64,000 nt of DNA from assembly GCA_947095585.1 (NCBI GenBank), contig OX352764.1, positions 620,001-684,000 on the forward strand, in the 5' to 3' direction. This DNA is from Nephrocerus scutellatus. Its lineage: Eukaryota > Arthropoda > Insecta > Diptera > Pipunculidae. The notes under the pieces were generated by a model. That model was not told the DNA's origin and searched no databases. It saw nothing but the letters and a program-made list of their open reading frames with translations. This document shows, piece after piece, positions 34,761-46,704 of this stretch. The translations under genes and the position numbers were made by a program. The first letter of the stretch is position 1; every line of letters starts with the position of its first letter.

Positions 34761-36003
34761 TAGTGATGAGCAAAATTGGTCTTGGTCTTGCAGTCTTGTC
34801 TTGGTCTTGAAAAAAATGCAAGACCAAGACCAAGACCAAGACCAATCATTCAGTTGCAAGACCAAGACCAAGACCAACACTGAGTGTGCAAGACCAAGAC
34901 CAAGACCAAAAATATGTATGCAAGACTGCAAGACTGCAAGCCTCTTGCATTTAAAGTTATGTAATTTCTCTGTTGATATTTATTTTTAAAACCTACATAT
35001 GTCGTACGTTTATTTGTATACGAGTAGGTATATATATATATAATACTATCAAACTTAAAAACCCAGACAGAAGATCTTCAGCGAGCCTGTTGTGTCTGTC
35101 TGTAGTATTTACAGGCATATGTATGGATATTCATATACACATAGATTTAGATTGCTATTTCCTCATAATTTTATATTTTGGGTTTTTCTTGTTATAGGTT
35201 TTTTCATGCTAGACAAGTCATATAAAAAAAGACGTCAACAAAGACGTGTATGTCATGGCATCAGTTGCAAAAAGAAATGTTGAAATTGACTGAGTTCTTT
35301 TGACATGATAAGTCTAGACTTTCTTGAACAATTTTTTTTCGAATTAACCGCTAAGCTTAAATGTTGATAGTTTTGTATATTAGTTGTGTTGTAGTTGTAG
35401 TTGTGTATATGTATATAGGGTGTCCCCTTATTCGTGCACATTAATTTGGGAAATGATTCTTGGGTATATTCTAAGAAAAAAATCGTTCTACAGTAAGGGT
35501 CTATCTCCAATGTTGGCATCATTTATGGGGGATTTAAGAAAAAGCTCACTTTGGTGCACCCTGACCCATGTTAACGGAAATTGCTCTGTTAATACTTATG
35601 GTAGAAACTTCGTTTTGGTCTTTGTTTGTAGAATAAATACTAGACATTGTAACTACGTTAAAATATACGTTGATATCTTGTTCAAGTCTTCAGAGTTCAG
35701 ATATTCAAGTTCAATGCCTGTACCAGTTTTCTTCCCCATGCTTATTTTTGATTTTGACGTTATGCTAGAACAAAAATATGTAGACACATACAACCATTTA
35801 TACATACTTATATAGTTATTAATCAAAAATACTTTATTCTGCAAGACCGCAAGACCAAGACCAAGACTCAGGCTGCAAGACCAAGACCAAGACCAAGACT
35901 AATGGCACGAATGCAAGACCAAGACCAAGACTCGACTTGCAAGACCAAGACCAAGACCAAGACCGAGATGAAATGGTCTTGGTCTTGCGTTTGCTCATCA
36001 CTA
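34761..36003. mobile_element. Non-autonomous terminal-inverted-repeat element with AAGACC subterminal arrays
   Basis: Perfect 14-bp terminal inverted repeats TAGTGATGAGCAAA (34761-34774) and TTTGCTCATCACTA (35990-36003) bound 1243 bp. Just inside each end lie arrays of the hexamer AAGACC: GGTCTT-oriented units at 34778-34809, AAGACC-oriented units at 34820-34910, AAGACC units again at 35842-35964 and GGTCTT units at 35975-35987. The roughly 900-bp core has no long ORF. The TAGTGATG-type ends resemble those of hAT transposons, whose transposases bind repeated subterminal motifs. No 8-bp duplication is visible, so hAT membership is inference. Confidence 0.82.
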
Positions 36004-38015
36004 GCTCTCACCATTTATTTCAAAGTGTTGCTCCCATTACGGTTTGTGTCTCTGGTATGCTGATGATATTTTATCACAGTCTTAGAACCACTTTGTTAGT
36101 GAGTGACATAGCCAATAAGTATGTAGACGACTGAAGTATAAAAGTCTCTGAAGTTATACACGCACAGCGCTGCTTTTATCCGATTTTCTCCAAGGTGTGC
36201 AACAATATTTTCGTAAAAAAAGGATTTATTCTTAATTTTGAAATCTAGTTCATTGGAATTCCTTTCAAAGTAAAGAAGACACCGAACAAATCGAGTGCAA
36301 AGAGTGCATATTTTATACACTCAGTATAGGAATCGGGTTACATGAAGTCCTCGCCACTGCTACTGCGATATTTCATTTTAATCGGAATCGGAAGCATTAC
36401 GAGCTGGCACTCACATCAGTTACACCACGCACATCAGAAATCAAAAGTGAAAACATTTCCCTTCGAAATTTCGCCCGCATATTGCTTAGTAGGTTTTCTG
36501 AGTTACTTTCCTTCAGGATACTCTGTGATGCCAACAGAAAATAAAACCGAAATCTCATTCGAAAATGTTTTGTGTTCATTACACACTTGGTACGCGCGCT
36601 TACGATCCCTGATGCATTTAGTGCGGTGGCTCATAATTACATGGGCAAGTCCATCACGATGTACTTTAATTGGACATCGGTCAGTGGATTCTGCGGGCTC
36701 TGCTGAACGCTAGACGCGTAGATTTATCTATTAATTTTATTATTTATATTTACGATGTTTATTACTCACAATATAACCGAATGGAAATAATATGCTGGCC
36801 TGGTCACAACAGAGCACAACATCATCGTGCTTGTGCACGCACTATCCGCTCATTAAAGCAAATTACATCGGGTCCGTCATGAATGGAGTCCGGCCATCGA
36901 GTATAGTACGCGGTAGCCGGTAGGTATACGTAACGCGTATTTAGTATCCTCACGCACTCATCGAAAATACTATACCGCATCTTGACTGAGATCTTGACTT
37001 TGTTGCCCCTAATAATAATTCCTTAATTGAAAAACGGGTCAACAAAGGCCAAAATAATGTGTATGCAACTAATTGAAGAGGTTCACCCTGATGATGCTGA
37101 TGGGAGTCGTATACATCGTGCCTGTGATGCACGATCGCTAGTGGCGCATCTCATCAATGAACATCAGCAGCAGCAGCAGCAGCGCAGAGTCAGAAGAGCA
37201 AAAGCATTTCCTATTACTCGGATGCGCGATCTCTGATGGAAATACTAGCGTCTCGCATTCATCCATTCCTTAATTGAGGGGTCACACACAATTCCAACAC
37301 AAAGTGCGGTCAGAGCGCGATGTGTGCAGCAACAAGGCGCATTTATATACGGGACAGCGAGCGGCGGGATCTCGTTTTGTATACCGCATATGTCTACGCC
37401 ACAATTGTGTGTTGTTGTTGTTGTTGTTGTTGAGTGCACAATGCCGCAACTAGTTAGATGGAGGTTAAATATTGTCACTATTAACACTTGGAGATCGTTA
37501 AATTTGATTAAGTTAATTGATGTATCGACGACGTCGTCGTCGTCGTCGATTGATCTCAATTTACTTGCGACTTTGCTTGATCTCAACTGTGGCTGCAGAT
37601 GCTAATTGACGTCGGACGTCGCTAAGAATTAAGTTTGTAAGATTTCTTAAAATTAACCAGAAACTTATCGTTTTGATCGGACTGATGTTGCAAGTGCTCC
37701 GAGACGTCAGAAACACTGCTGGCGCAATCTATAGTTAAAGGATCGCGTTGTAGCTTGTTGTTGCGAGTTTTGAGTTGGGAACAAGGTTGAAGGACCACGG
37801 AAGGACCAAGGTAAAACCCAAGCAACAGCTTTAAGCTGAATCTGAATAGTTTACCACCAATTAGCACAATAGATTTATTTACCCAATCAGAAGAAATTCA
37901 GAACTTAGTGGAGGTACAAATTCATCTGAATTTTTATCCCAAAAACAGTAAAAGAAAGTAATTCGTCAGATTAATTTTTTAATATTTTTGAAATTATATT
38001 TTCACTCTCGATTGA
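36004..38015. other. slp1-slp2 spacer with trinucleotide tracts
   Basis: It contains CAG repeats near 37166-37183, (GTT)n at about 37409-37432 and GTC repeats near 37528-37552. A 123-aa ATG frame at 36342-36713 has no recognised domain and is not called. Confidence 0.45.
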
Positions 38016-38017
38016 GG

Positions 38018-39250
38018 GACACTCTTCTCAAGCAAAAAAAGCCATTTGTAGCAGATGGGGTCTTCAACCCCATATAACTCATTGGCTGTATACAGCGGTA
38101 ATAAGACCTACCTACTCTTATATATGGTATGACTGAATGGTTGACTGCCTTAAATAAAAAAGTAAACATTGACAAATAAAGCAAAGTCCAAAGATCAGCT
38201 GGTCTATTTAATGAGCGCAGTACTTCGTACAACCCCCTCCGCCGCACTATAGACATTCTATTCGACCTTACACCACTCGATATTTTCAGCAGGCAAGTAA
38301 CTGCTAGCTCGTCTATTCCCAGTGGTCTAGAAATGAAATCGGTCATTCTTCTATCCTGAATTTAGTCAGGATCTCAGATAACACTCACTCCGCAACTCAA
38401 TTTCAACAAAAACTTCCAGATCATTCTGGGAAGAGGACGCTTGCCAGGAAGATGAACAAATTCATTTTTACACAGACGAGTCAGAAACTGATGAAGGAGT
38501 CGACGGAGGTGTTTTCTCAACAAAAAAAAACCAAATCTTAGCATCTCTTTCCGTCTTCCAGTGTTTTCCAGGCTAAAATTTTGGCCATCAGTGAAGCCTT
38601 GTCTTAATTGGAGAGAGAAGGATATTCGTACATTCTCGGATAGCCAAGCTGCACTGAAATTCCTAGTCTCTACAAATTCAATTTAAGCCGATCATCCCTC
38701 GTGGAGATTGCGGAGCGGTTCTATATCCACCTGTGTTGGCATACCAATCGCTGCATGCAAACTCTTGTTAAAGCGGAATGCTCATGAAAAAACTAACTTT
38801 AGGTGGTCAAGCGGTGCAACTTGCATAGCGACAAAACGGATCTGGCCCAAGCTGGATCCAAAACGCTCCAAGTATCTGATCCCTCTAAAAAGACCGCACA
38901 TCGGTGCTAATGTAGGTGTTATCACTGGACACTGTCTCATGGGCAGACATGCAGCAAGACTTGGAGTTTTCTCAAATGACTTCTGCAGAAGCGGCATGGA
39001 TGAGGAGAAGACCATCGTCCATCTTGCACAGCCCTCTCCCAAACTCTGTAAACTCCATATGGGAACTTTCTTCTACTACGACATTAATGATTTCATCAAC
39101 ATTGACATTGGTAGTCTCCTACGCTTCATATGAAACTCTAATTGGTTCATCGAGTAGGTAGTAGGTAGGTGTGGTATCACAATGGACCATTATTGGTCTA
39201 AGTGTGTCGGTTTCACTGACAGCCACCTTAACCTTACCTAACCTAACCTA
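38018..39250 (+). mobile_element. RT family 3 copy 2, with (CCTAA)n 3' tail
   Basis: On the plus strand, the thumb region (GGACACTCTTCTCAAGC, then GGGTCTTCAACCCCATATAA) leads to broken RNase H text and a C-terminal frame at 38708-39133. That frame has GIPIAACKLLLKRNAHEKT, LDPKRSKYLIPLKRPHIGA and GVITGHCLMGRHAARLGVFS. The copy ends in CCTTACCTAACCTAACCTA (39232-39250). It is full of frameshifts. The AGTAAAAG sequences at 37947-37954 and 39250-39257 could be a target duplication, but this is weak. Confidence 0.8.
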
Positions 39251-39259
39251 GTAAAAGCA

Positions 39260-41104
39260 TCCGATTAATAAGAAATAGCCTTGCATTACAGGCTGAAAGT
39301 TCATCATTGCAACCTAGTTTGCAAGTTGACTGTACCGAGACATTTTTTTTTTGTTTTTTTGCAATAAATTAAAAGTATACTTCGGCTTTAGCAACTTTGC
39401 TTTTAAATGTGTTCTTGATTACCTTACTGGTAGAATGCGTTTGTCACCCATTCGCGAGAGATGTTAACATACCTACCTCTAGTAAAGACGATGTAAAATA
39501 ATTCTCTAGAATGCAAATGTGAGGTTAGTGTATGAAAACCAATACGAGCAAGAGTTTCTGCAGAACTGATAACCCCACTGACGAGAGCATGAAGTAAAAA
39601 ATCTTAAATCAAGAGTTTACGATACACTAGAAGTTGCATCTAATATATTTTCTATTTATTTTACTCCGTTAATGCTAACAAAAAGCTTCCAACCGTAAAC
39701 TAAATGAAGTAAATAAATAATCCAATCTTATAGACATGAGTAGTTAGGTACTAGAATGAAGGCCTACCCAATTTAAAATTGATGAAATAACAGACGGACA
39801 AATAACTTCTGCAGTAAGACGGATCCCATGCAGCTCTGTGTCTCTATATTCCTATGGCCCTATGTTACAGAATGATATATAGAAGTACCTTGTGTTAAGA
39901 GTGCTATAAATATAGGTACTATCGTCATAAAAACATCGATTTATTGTGTTGTTGTAGAAGCCAATGCGGGTTTAATACAATTATACAAGTCGCGTACACG
40001 CTATTGCCCAATCGATTTTTTATTATAACTACATAGATACCTACACCAACTAAGAAAGGAAGCACTTCAAGGACTACCTAGAACAACAACAACATATCAA
40101 GTATTCAATGCATAATTGAATAACAGTCTTATAACGGCGAGCTGTTTTGGTAAACGCACCTTACACGCCTCACACCAACCAACAATAATTATAACATAAG
40201 GTAAGTACGAACAATGTGCAGTATAGAGCTGCCGTGTTAGAAATAATTACATGGCCAGCAGTGAACGGCATACTTCCGCGCTATACCACAACACAATGGG
40301 AACACAGCCACACCACAATTGCAGACAAGCAGCTGCCATTTTGTAAACAAAAGCTGAGTTGGCGAAGGTAAACAAAAGTCTCCACATTTCAGCATTCGAC
40401 CAACCAGATTCAACGCGAACTCCATCGTCTGAGAGAGCAGAGGAGCATACAACAAACAACGCACGACGATCCAACTAAGAAACATAAAACAACAACAAAA
40501 TTGAAAACTACAAACAACATTCCTTTCTCTTCGTACAGCAACGGATGACTTTTTTTTGTTTCTATTAAGAGGTGGTGCTGCTTTGCATGCAGAAAAATAC
40601 TAGCCACCGTTGATGTCAGTGGTGGAACACCCCACGCACCTAATGACCAATAAAGTACATTTTCATTGAATTGTAGGTTTTAGTTATAAGTTTCTCCTAC
40701 AGATTAGGTATTATTACAACAACAAAAAAATAAATATTATATTATAGGTATCGTTGCCCAGAAGTATGATACAATTTATCAAATGTCTATAAATTGAGAG
40801 CAATCGGCGCAACCATCAGTATTAAATCAATGTTGACATACTATCCTTCAAATCTTTTCTGTAAAATTTTATACCAGCTGCGTTATTAAGTTTGTGTATG
40901 ACAGTCATTGAAAGCGAACAACATTTGTGTTTTTAGAAAAAATGAATAACATCGAATAGCGTGCAGTGATAAGATCCCTACTTGTTTTAAAAAAAGGAAA
41001 AGCAACGTTGAGTTCAACACTGAATTGAACGATGTTTGTGGCGACTTTGCACCTTTGATATTCAAAACAAGTAAACGTAAAAAAACATCGTTTTTCGGGT
41101 ACAC
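39260..41104. other. slp1-slp2 spacer, no gene seen
   Basis: It is AT-rich, and no coding region or element signature is recognised. Confidence 0.45.
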
Positions 41105-41625
41105 AAAATTTTATGTATACATCGAGACAATTATCTGTTTTTGAGGAGGGGCATATTTCGCAGATAACCCATTTTTCCATGGATTACACGCGACACACGC
41201 TACTCGCAACACGCGTCATAGGTGGGATCTTAAAAATGGCCGTGGACACGGAGTTGCCTACAAAATTTGAGCTCTCTATGTTGTGTGAAAGGTGGTTAAA
41301 AAGGACCCCAAAATAGTCGACTAGGTCGGGTTTATTCCATTCATTAATTTTTCACGCATCACACGCGCACACGTGACTCGCGACACGTGTCATACGCGGA
41401 ATCTTCGAAGTGTAACTGTACACTAAGTTGCTCACAAAAATTTAGCTCAAAGGTTGTAAAAAAGGACCACTTTTACTTTTTGGCTGTTCCAATGATTAGA
41501 TCATTTTCCACGAATCGCACGCGCCACACGCGAATTGTGACACGAGTCTTACGCTGAATACTAGGAACGCTTACTGAATATTTTAACTCATAACAGAAAT
41601 GGTCTATTAAATCCATAGTATGGTA
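41105..41625 (+). repeat. Dispersed repeat C, copy 2
   Basis: It begins ATTTTATGTATACATCGAGA. Three sub-units of roughly 160-165 bp follow, each with an ACACGC-rich block (about 41184, 41351 and 41509), then a CG-rich 'gtcat-cg-gg-atct' phrase and AGCTC-TGTGTGAAAGGTGGTTAAAAAGGACC. A SINE starts 9 bp after it, as after copy 1. Confidence 0.75.
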
Positions 41626-41633
41626 AATGATAG

Positions 41634-41900
41634 TGGGCGCCGTGGCTCAGTGGAAATGCGCGTGGCACCAAAAGTATTTTTCGCGGTGTCCCACCTCTCG
41701 AAAATGGGTAACAAACGTACCCAGAGTAATAACTTGTCACGGAATGCTACTCAATTCGCCGTTTGGTTACGGCCTTAAATTGTAGGTCCCTTCCATTTGT
41801 GTCCAAAAATATACATTCGCAACACAAATGGTCGGGAGAAGCTAGGCCTTGGATTGCCATGGTCTGTAGCGCCGAATATTATTATTATTATTATTATTTT
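41634..41900 (+). mobile_element. tRNA-derived SINE, copy 2 (box B deleted) with ATT tail
   Basis: It starts TGGGCGCCGTGGCTCAGTGG (box A) but jumps to CACCAAAAGTATTTTTCGCGG, so box B is missing. The body follows with GAGTAATAACTTGTCACGGA, TTGTAGGTCCCTTCCATTTG and AACACAAATGGTCGGG. A 3' end GGTCTGTAGCGCCGAATATT then runs into an (ATT)n tail at about 41876-41897. This copy defines the likely SINE 3' end. Confidence 0.85.
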
Positions 41901-42103
41901 AATTGAAGATCGACAAGTAAAAGTACGCAAGATTGCTTAGGTTGTATGTATTTCATGTGAACGAGTGGAGAAGAAAGCTTGCTGCCAGATTGGTGCCGCG
42001 TTTGCTTTCTTTTGACAACAAGCACGATTATGTGACAACTTCGAAGGAGTGTTTGGCTATGTTTAACTGCGACAAAAACATATTTTTGCGCTGTTTTGTA
42101 TCG

Positions 42104-43492
42104 GGTAGGTTAGTTTAGGTTAAGGTGGCTGTCAGTGAAACCGACACACTTACACCAGTAATGGTCCATAAACGATGGTCTCCTACTCCTCCTCATCCAT
42201 GCAACTTCATCATTCGAGAAGACTGCAAGTCTTGCTGCATACCTGCCTATGACACAATGTCCAGTGATGACACCTACAATAGCACCGATGTGCGATCTTT
42301 TTTTGAGAGATGAAACACTTGGAGCGTTTCAGATCCAGCTTGGGCCAGAGCTGCATTTTCGTTATGCAGGTTGTACCCTTTGACCACCTACAGTTAGTTT
42401 TTTCATGAGCATCCCGCTTTAACAAGAGTAGTGATTGGTATGCCTATGGAACCATATTCAGGTAAGAAGGGTAGTGTAGTTCGTCAGCCATGCAGTTAAC
42501 CGGAATGTCTCTGTGCCCTGGCACCCAACACAAGTGGATATTGAACTGTTCCGCCATCTCCACGAGAAATTATCGGCAGTTAGGGGTAGAATTGAATTTG
42601 TAGAGACTGATTCCAGGGATTTCAGTGCAGCTTGGCTATTCGAGAATATACGGACATCGTTAGCGGATATGACGTTTCTCTTCAGCCAAGAGAAGGCTGC
42701 ACTGGTCACCATAATTCAGCGTGGAAACCACTACAGTGATTTGGAAGACGGAAAGAAGAGGCTAAGATTTGGCTTTTTTGAGAAAACAACTCCGCCGACT
42801 CCGTCATCAGTTTTTGTAAAAAATGAATGTGTTTATCTTCCAGGTAAGCGTCCTCGTCCCAGAATGATCTGGACGGGAAGGTGACCTGGTAGTTTTTGTT
42901 GAAATGTAGTTGAGGAATGGTGTAGTCTATGTTGTCTGGGATCATGACTAAATTCAGGATAGAGGAGTGACCGATTTCATTTTTAGTCCACTGGGAGATA
43001 GCATTAAGGCGAATAGCCGAACTAGCAGCTACTTGCCTGCTGTAAATGTGAGTGGTATAAGGTCGAACAGAATGTCCAATGCGGTGGAAGGGGTTGTACG
43101 AAGAGGTCCAGTCATACATAGACTAGCTGATCTTTGGACTTTGCTTAATTTGTCAATATTCTTCTTAAGGCAGTCCACCATACAGTCACACCGTATAAAA
43201 GATTAGGTCTTACTACCGCTGTATATAGAAAATGAGTTATACGGGATTGAAGACCCCATCTGCTACCAATGCATTTTTTGCATGAGAAGAGTGCCACTTG
43301 TGGCTTTACGAACTATTTCTTGTATGTTAGGTTTTCAGCCTAGCTTTCTGTCTAAAATAAGACCCAAATACTTGTCTCTATCAGATAATGTTAGGCTTAT
43401 ACCTTTTATAGAAGGAGGGTTAATAAGTGGAACTATATATTTCCTGGTGAATAGGACAAGCTCAGTTTTGTGAGAATTTACCTCAAAACCAC
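42104..43492 (-). mobile_element. RT family 3 copy 3, with TTAGG-type tail
   Basis: The plus strand begins TAGGTTAGTTTAGGTTAAGG, the complement of the family's 3' tail. On the minus strand the C-terminal and RNase H pieces lie at 42210-42712 (ANDVRIFSNSQAALKSLES, ISTCVGCQGTETFRL). The connection region is at 42706-43119, and thumb text at 43200-43490 corresponds to that in copy 1. A 3' UTR segment is deleted relative to copy 4, and many frameshifts are present. Confidence 0.82.
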
Positions 43493-43494
43493 CG

Positions 43495-44820
43495 GCTAAC
43501 AAGTCCGCAATGGCAATGGCAAAATTACATGAATTGCGTTATGAATTGGTTCCTTATCCAGCTTATACTCAAACGTGAAGAAATGGCTCCTTTGTAATCG
43601 TATTATTCGGAGGGTATCGAAAAGCTGAAATAATTGAAATAGACGAAGCGTGTATTAATCTAAAAAGAGACTTTGTTGAGAAATAAATGAAATTATGCTG
43701 AAAAAAGGTTGTGTTTTCTTGCCTTGGCGGATTACTTTTCAGCCCGCCTTCGTAATTGTGGACAAACTCAAAATTTCAAAGCGGAAACGATCACAAAAAA
43801 TATTCTTGAACAAATAAATTGATAAAAAAATAATAGATATATAAGCTAAAAAATAATAAATAAAAAATAAATAAAAAATAAAATAAAAACAAATAAATGA
43901 CGATAATCTATCCGAGTGCCATATGAATAACGAGTTGCATAATCTACGTATGAAGCTAATATTGTTGGGCTTGCATCCAACCAACGAAACTGGAAACACA
44001 CACTGCTACAGCTACGCCCTTCCTAAAATGCATAGGTGTGTGTGCGTATTAACATCACACACACACACCAATTAACACAGTCGCTAGTTTACAAACTCTC
44101 GCCGTTAATTTACTTAGGAAATGCATAAACATTTACGCTACACAACATGACAACAGATCAGAAATAATGCAAACAAAAGCATCCGCCTTTTATAGAACTC
44201 GAAGCTATAAAGTGCGAGGAGCGGGCAAACTCCTTTGAGCAAATGAGCAAGAGCTAGGTACAACAAAACTAGAAAACTGATGATATAGAAATCCAACTCG
44301 CAACCATGTGTACTACTTTGCTTTGAAAGGAGCAAAATATTTGCCAACATGCGCGCAGAATGTGTGCATCGCCGTATCTAACAGCCACCGCAACTATGCA
44401 GACGAAGACGAAAATGAATGCGCATTCGTTTAAGAGGGAATAGCGCAAAGCACAAACAATGCGGTAAAGTGCCGGTTTCAATTAGTGTGTGGCACAGCAA
44501 CCCAAGAGGAAACATAAAAATCATAAAAAAACATAACAACGATTAGAGAGAGCACAACACCCGGCAAACGCTATATTCAAGTGAGAGACAGAGTGGCTGG
44601 CAATGGCGATCTGAGCCGACTCTAAACTATACAGCCGACACGGTGAATAACTTTTTCTTCTATATGTTTGCAAGTCGCAGTTGGACACACCTCTCACAAA
44701 AAACTCTCCAAAATTTAAACAACAATCCACACTCCACACTTTTGATTGGTCAACATATAGGGCGGAACACAGAAATTTTCTATTGTACAGCACAAGCAGG
44801 ATTGCGCCATTCTCAGAACA
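43495..44820. other. slp2 upstream flank, no gene seen
   Basis: It is AT-rich, with an AAATAAAT-rich block near 43830-43900 and ACACAC near 44058. No coding region is supported. Control elements for slp2 are expected nearby but not identified. Confidence 0.4.
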
Positions 44821-44831
44821 GAACAGAGCAG

Positions 44832-44845
44832 TTTAGTCGACTAAA
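44832..44845. promoter_or_regulatory. 14-bp perfect palindrome upstream of slp2
   Basis: TTTAGTCGACTAAA lies 357 bp before the slp2 ATG, probably in or near the promoter or leader. It could be a dimeric factor site, but no factor is assigned. A TATAATAAT at 44879-44887 has no convincing initiator 30 bp downstream. Confidence 0.35.
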
Positions 44846-44896
44846 TCCGTCACTACTCGCCAGACGTGTGTGCTTTTGTATAATAATTGGAACGCG

Positions 44897-44918
44897 GTGA
44901 CGACGACGACGACGACGT
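44897..44918. repeat. (GAC)n microsatellite in the slp2 leader region
   Basis: About seven GAC units lie roughly 280 bp upstream of the slp2 ATG. Confidence 0.85.
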
Positions 44919-45201
44919 GGTTATGTAATTTGAAAAGCTGAAAAGTGTTAATGTGAGAAGCAAAGGTGCTGGAGCAAATCTTAAGTTATTTACAAAAACG
45001 TGCCAAAAGTGATGAGAGATTTGTACAGAAATTCTAATTAGAGATTGCAAACTGCTTGAATTCGGGAACCTTTCACGCAAAAGTCGTGTATTGGTTAAAA
45101 AGTTCGCTAGAAATTCGGTAATAGTTCAAATTAAATTGTTCAAGAGAGGAGCGATATTTACTGACAATAGGAGCCAGCTGGATTCACACACAGAGCGAAA
45201 C

Positions 45202-46704
45202 ATGGTTAAGATTGACGGCATTCAGTCCGCATCAACGATTCACAATCATCATCATCATCACCATCAAGCACTGAACCTTCAGCAGCACCTTCATCAGCAG
45301 ACGGAGATTAGTCATTCGCCGTTTTTTAAGATGGCCCGGACGCCACATTTGAAGTCGAGCTTTTCGATTAACGCAATTTTGCCGGAAACAGTTGAAGATC
45401 GCTCCGGCGATAAGGATCACTTCGATCGACGATCGGCAAGGCATTCTCCACTAATCGGACGGTGTCAATCACCACTGGGCTCGGAGGAGCAAGACATATC
45501 GGAAGTTGAGTCGGACTTGGATGTCACTAGCATGTCGCCGCCTCCGCCAACAGACGGAGGAAGTGAGGTGAGCGTCAATAGCATGGAAAACATAGGAAAA
45601 AACTGCGACGGCGATGACGGCGGGGAAACGGGGGATGAAGGTGGCGACGGTGATGACGAAGACGTTGACGATGTCGGTGGCGATGGAGACACCGAAGCAG
45701 ATGATAAGGCTGATGGCGAGAAGAAAGTTACAGACAAGAAGGGTAACGAGAAACCACCGTACAGCTACAATGCCTTGATTATGATGGCGATCAGGCAGAG
45801 CCAAGAGAAGAGGTTAACGCTGAACGGAATCTACGAGTACATTATGACGAATTTCCCCTACTATCGGGACAACAAACAAGGATGGCAAAACTCCATCCGG
45901 CACAACTTAAGTTTGAACAAATGCTTTGTGAAGGTGCCGCGGCACTACGATGATCCTGGCAAAGGCAACTATTGGATGCTTGATCCCTCGGCGGAGGACG
46001 TTTTCATTGGCGGGTCCACTGGAAAGTTGCGTCGGCGCACAACTGCAGCATCGCGTTCACGATTGGCGGCCTTCAAGCGTTCACTTATTGGACCAATGTT
46101 CCCAGGATTGGGGTACTCGCAGTTTGGCGTCGGTCAGTTCTTGTACCCGCAGGCAGCCGCGTCTGCGCCTAGTCTCTTGGCCAGCATGTACAGTCGGTAT
46201 AATCCGTTTGTGCCAAAAAATCCTGCACTCTCCTTGCCACTGCCATTTGGTGGACCACCGACAGCGACGGGGTCTACGAGTGCTGCCGCCTTCAGCAGTA
46301 TGGAGCGGTTGCTTTCCAGTGCCAGTATTCCATCACCTCATCCAGGAAGCCAACACCATCAGCCTACAGCGTCAGCGCTTCCCTCCTCAGCCGAACTCTA
46401 CCAGCGATTGCAGTACCAGCAGTTACTGCAGCAACATGCTGCTGTTGCCGCTGTGGCCGCCCATCAACGACAGCAACAACAACAACAACAACAGCAACAT
46501 CTGCAGTACCAGCAACAACAACAACAACAACAACACAACCACCATCAACATCAGCAGCAGCATCAACAACTCCAATTGGTCACTCATCTGACGCAGGGCA
46601 GTTCTTCGGCGGGTCCTGCCTCACCGACGGCAGCCGCCGCGATACCAACAGTTCCACCAGGACCAATTTACAAGCCAGTTACGGTGGTATCACGAAATAG
46701 TTGA
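45202..46704 (+). CDS. slp2: Sloppy paired 2: forkhead transcription factor (FoxG family)
   Basis: This single-exon gene encodes 500 aa. The frame is open upstream to 45091 but without any ATG; the first is 45202 (CGAAACATGGTT), a good start context. Residues 16-21 are a His run. FSINAIL (54-60) is an eh1 Groucho-binding motif. Residues about 134-180 are strongly acidic. The forkhead domain spans about 184-279 ([46 protein letters not shown]). SRSRLAAF follows, then Ser/Pro-rich sequence, the AELYQRLQY motif (397-405) that matches the slp1 C-terminus, and Gln/His-rich tracts (about 420-465). Drosophila Slp2 acts with Slp1 as a nuclear repressor in segmentation, and later in neuroblast temporal patterning. 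slp2 is assigned by its length, polyQ and downstream tandem position; paralogue naming is slightly less certain than the family. Confidence 0.95.
   Translation: MVKIDGIQSASTIHNHHHHHHQALNLQQHLHQQTEISHSPFFKMARTPHLKSSFSINAILPETVEDRSGDKDHFDRRSARHSPLIGRCQSPLGSEEQDISEVESDLDVTSMSPPPPTDGGSEVSVNSMENIGKNCDGDDGGETGDEGGDGDDEDVDDVGGDGDTEADDKADGEKKVTDKKGNEKPPYSYNALIMMAIRQSQEKRLTLNGIYEYIMTNFPYYRDNKQGWQNSIRHNLSLNKCFVKVPRHYDDPGKGNYWMLDPSAEDVFIGGSTGKLRRRTTAASRSRLAAFKRSLIGPMFPGLGYSQFGVGQFLYPQAAASAPSLLASMYSRYNPFVPKNPALSLPLPFGGPPTATGSTSAAAFSSMERLLSSASIPSPHPGSQHHQPTASALPSSAELYQRLQYQQLLQQHAAVAAVAAHQRQQQQQQQQQHLQYQQQQQQQQHNHHQHQQQHQQLQLVTHLTQGSSSAGPASPTAAAAIPTVPPGPIYKPVTVVSRNS

Noticed and set aside
36342..36713. 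123-aa ATG-started plus-strand frame
   Set aside because: There is no recognisable domain or neighbouring exon, and the length is within chance expectation for a 64-kb window.
45465..45804. Minus-strand frames opposite the slp2 acidic region
   Set aside because: They are low-complexity antisense shadows (Ser/Pro runs) of GAC/GAT codons in slp2.
45950..46591. 213-aa plus-strand frame inside slp2
   Set aside because: It is an out-of-frame shadow of slp2; the polyQ tract reads as Asn/Ser in this frame.
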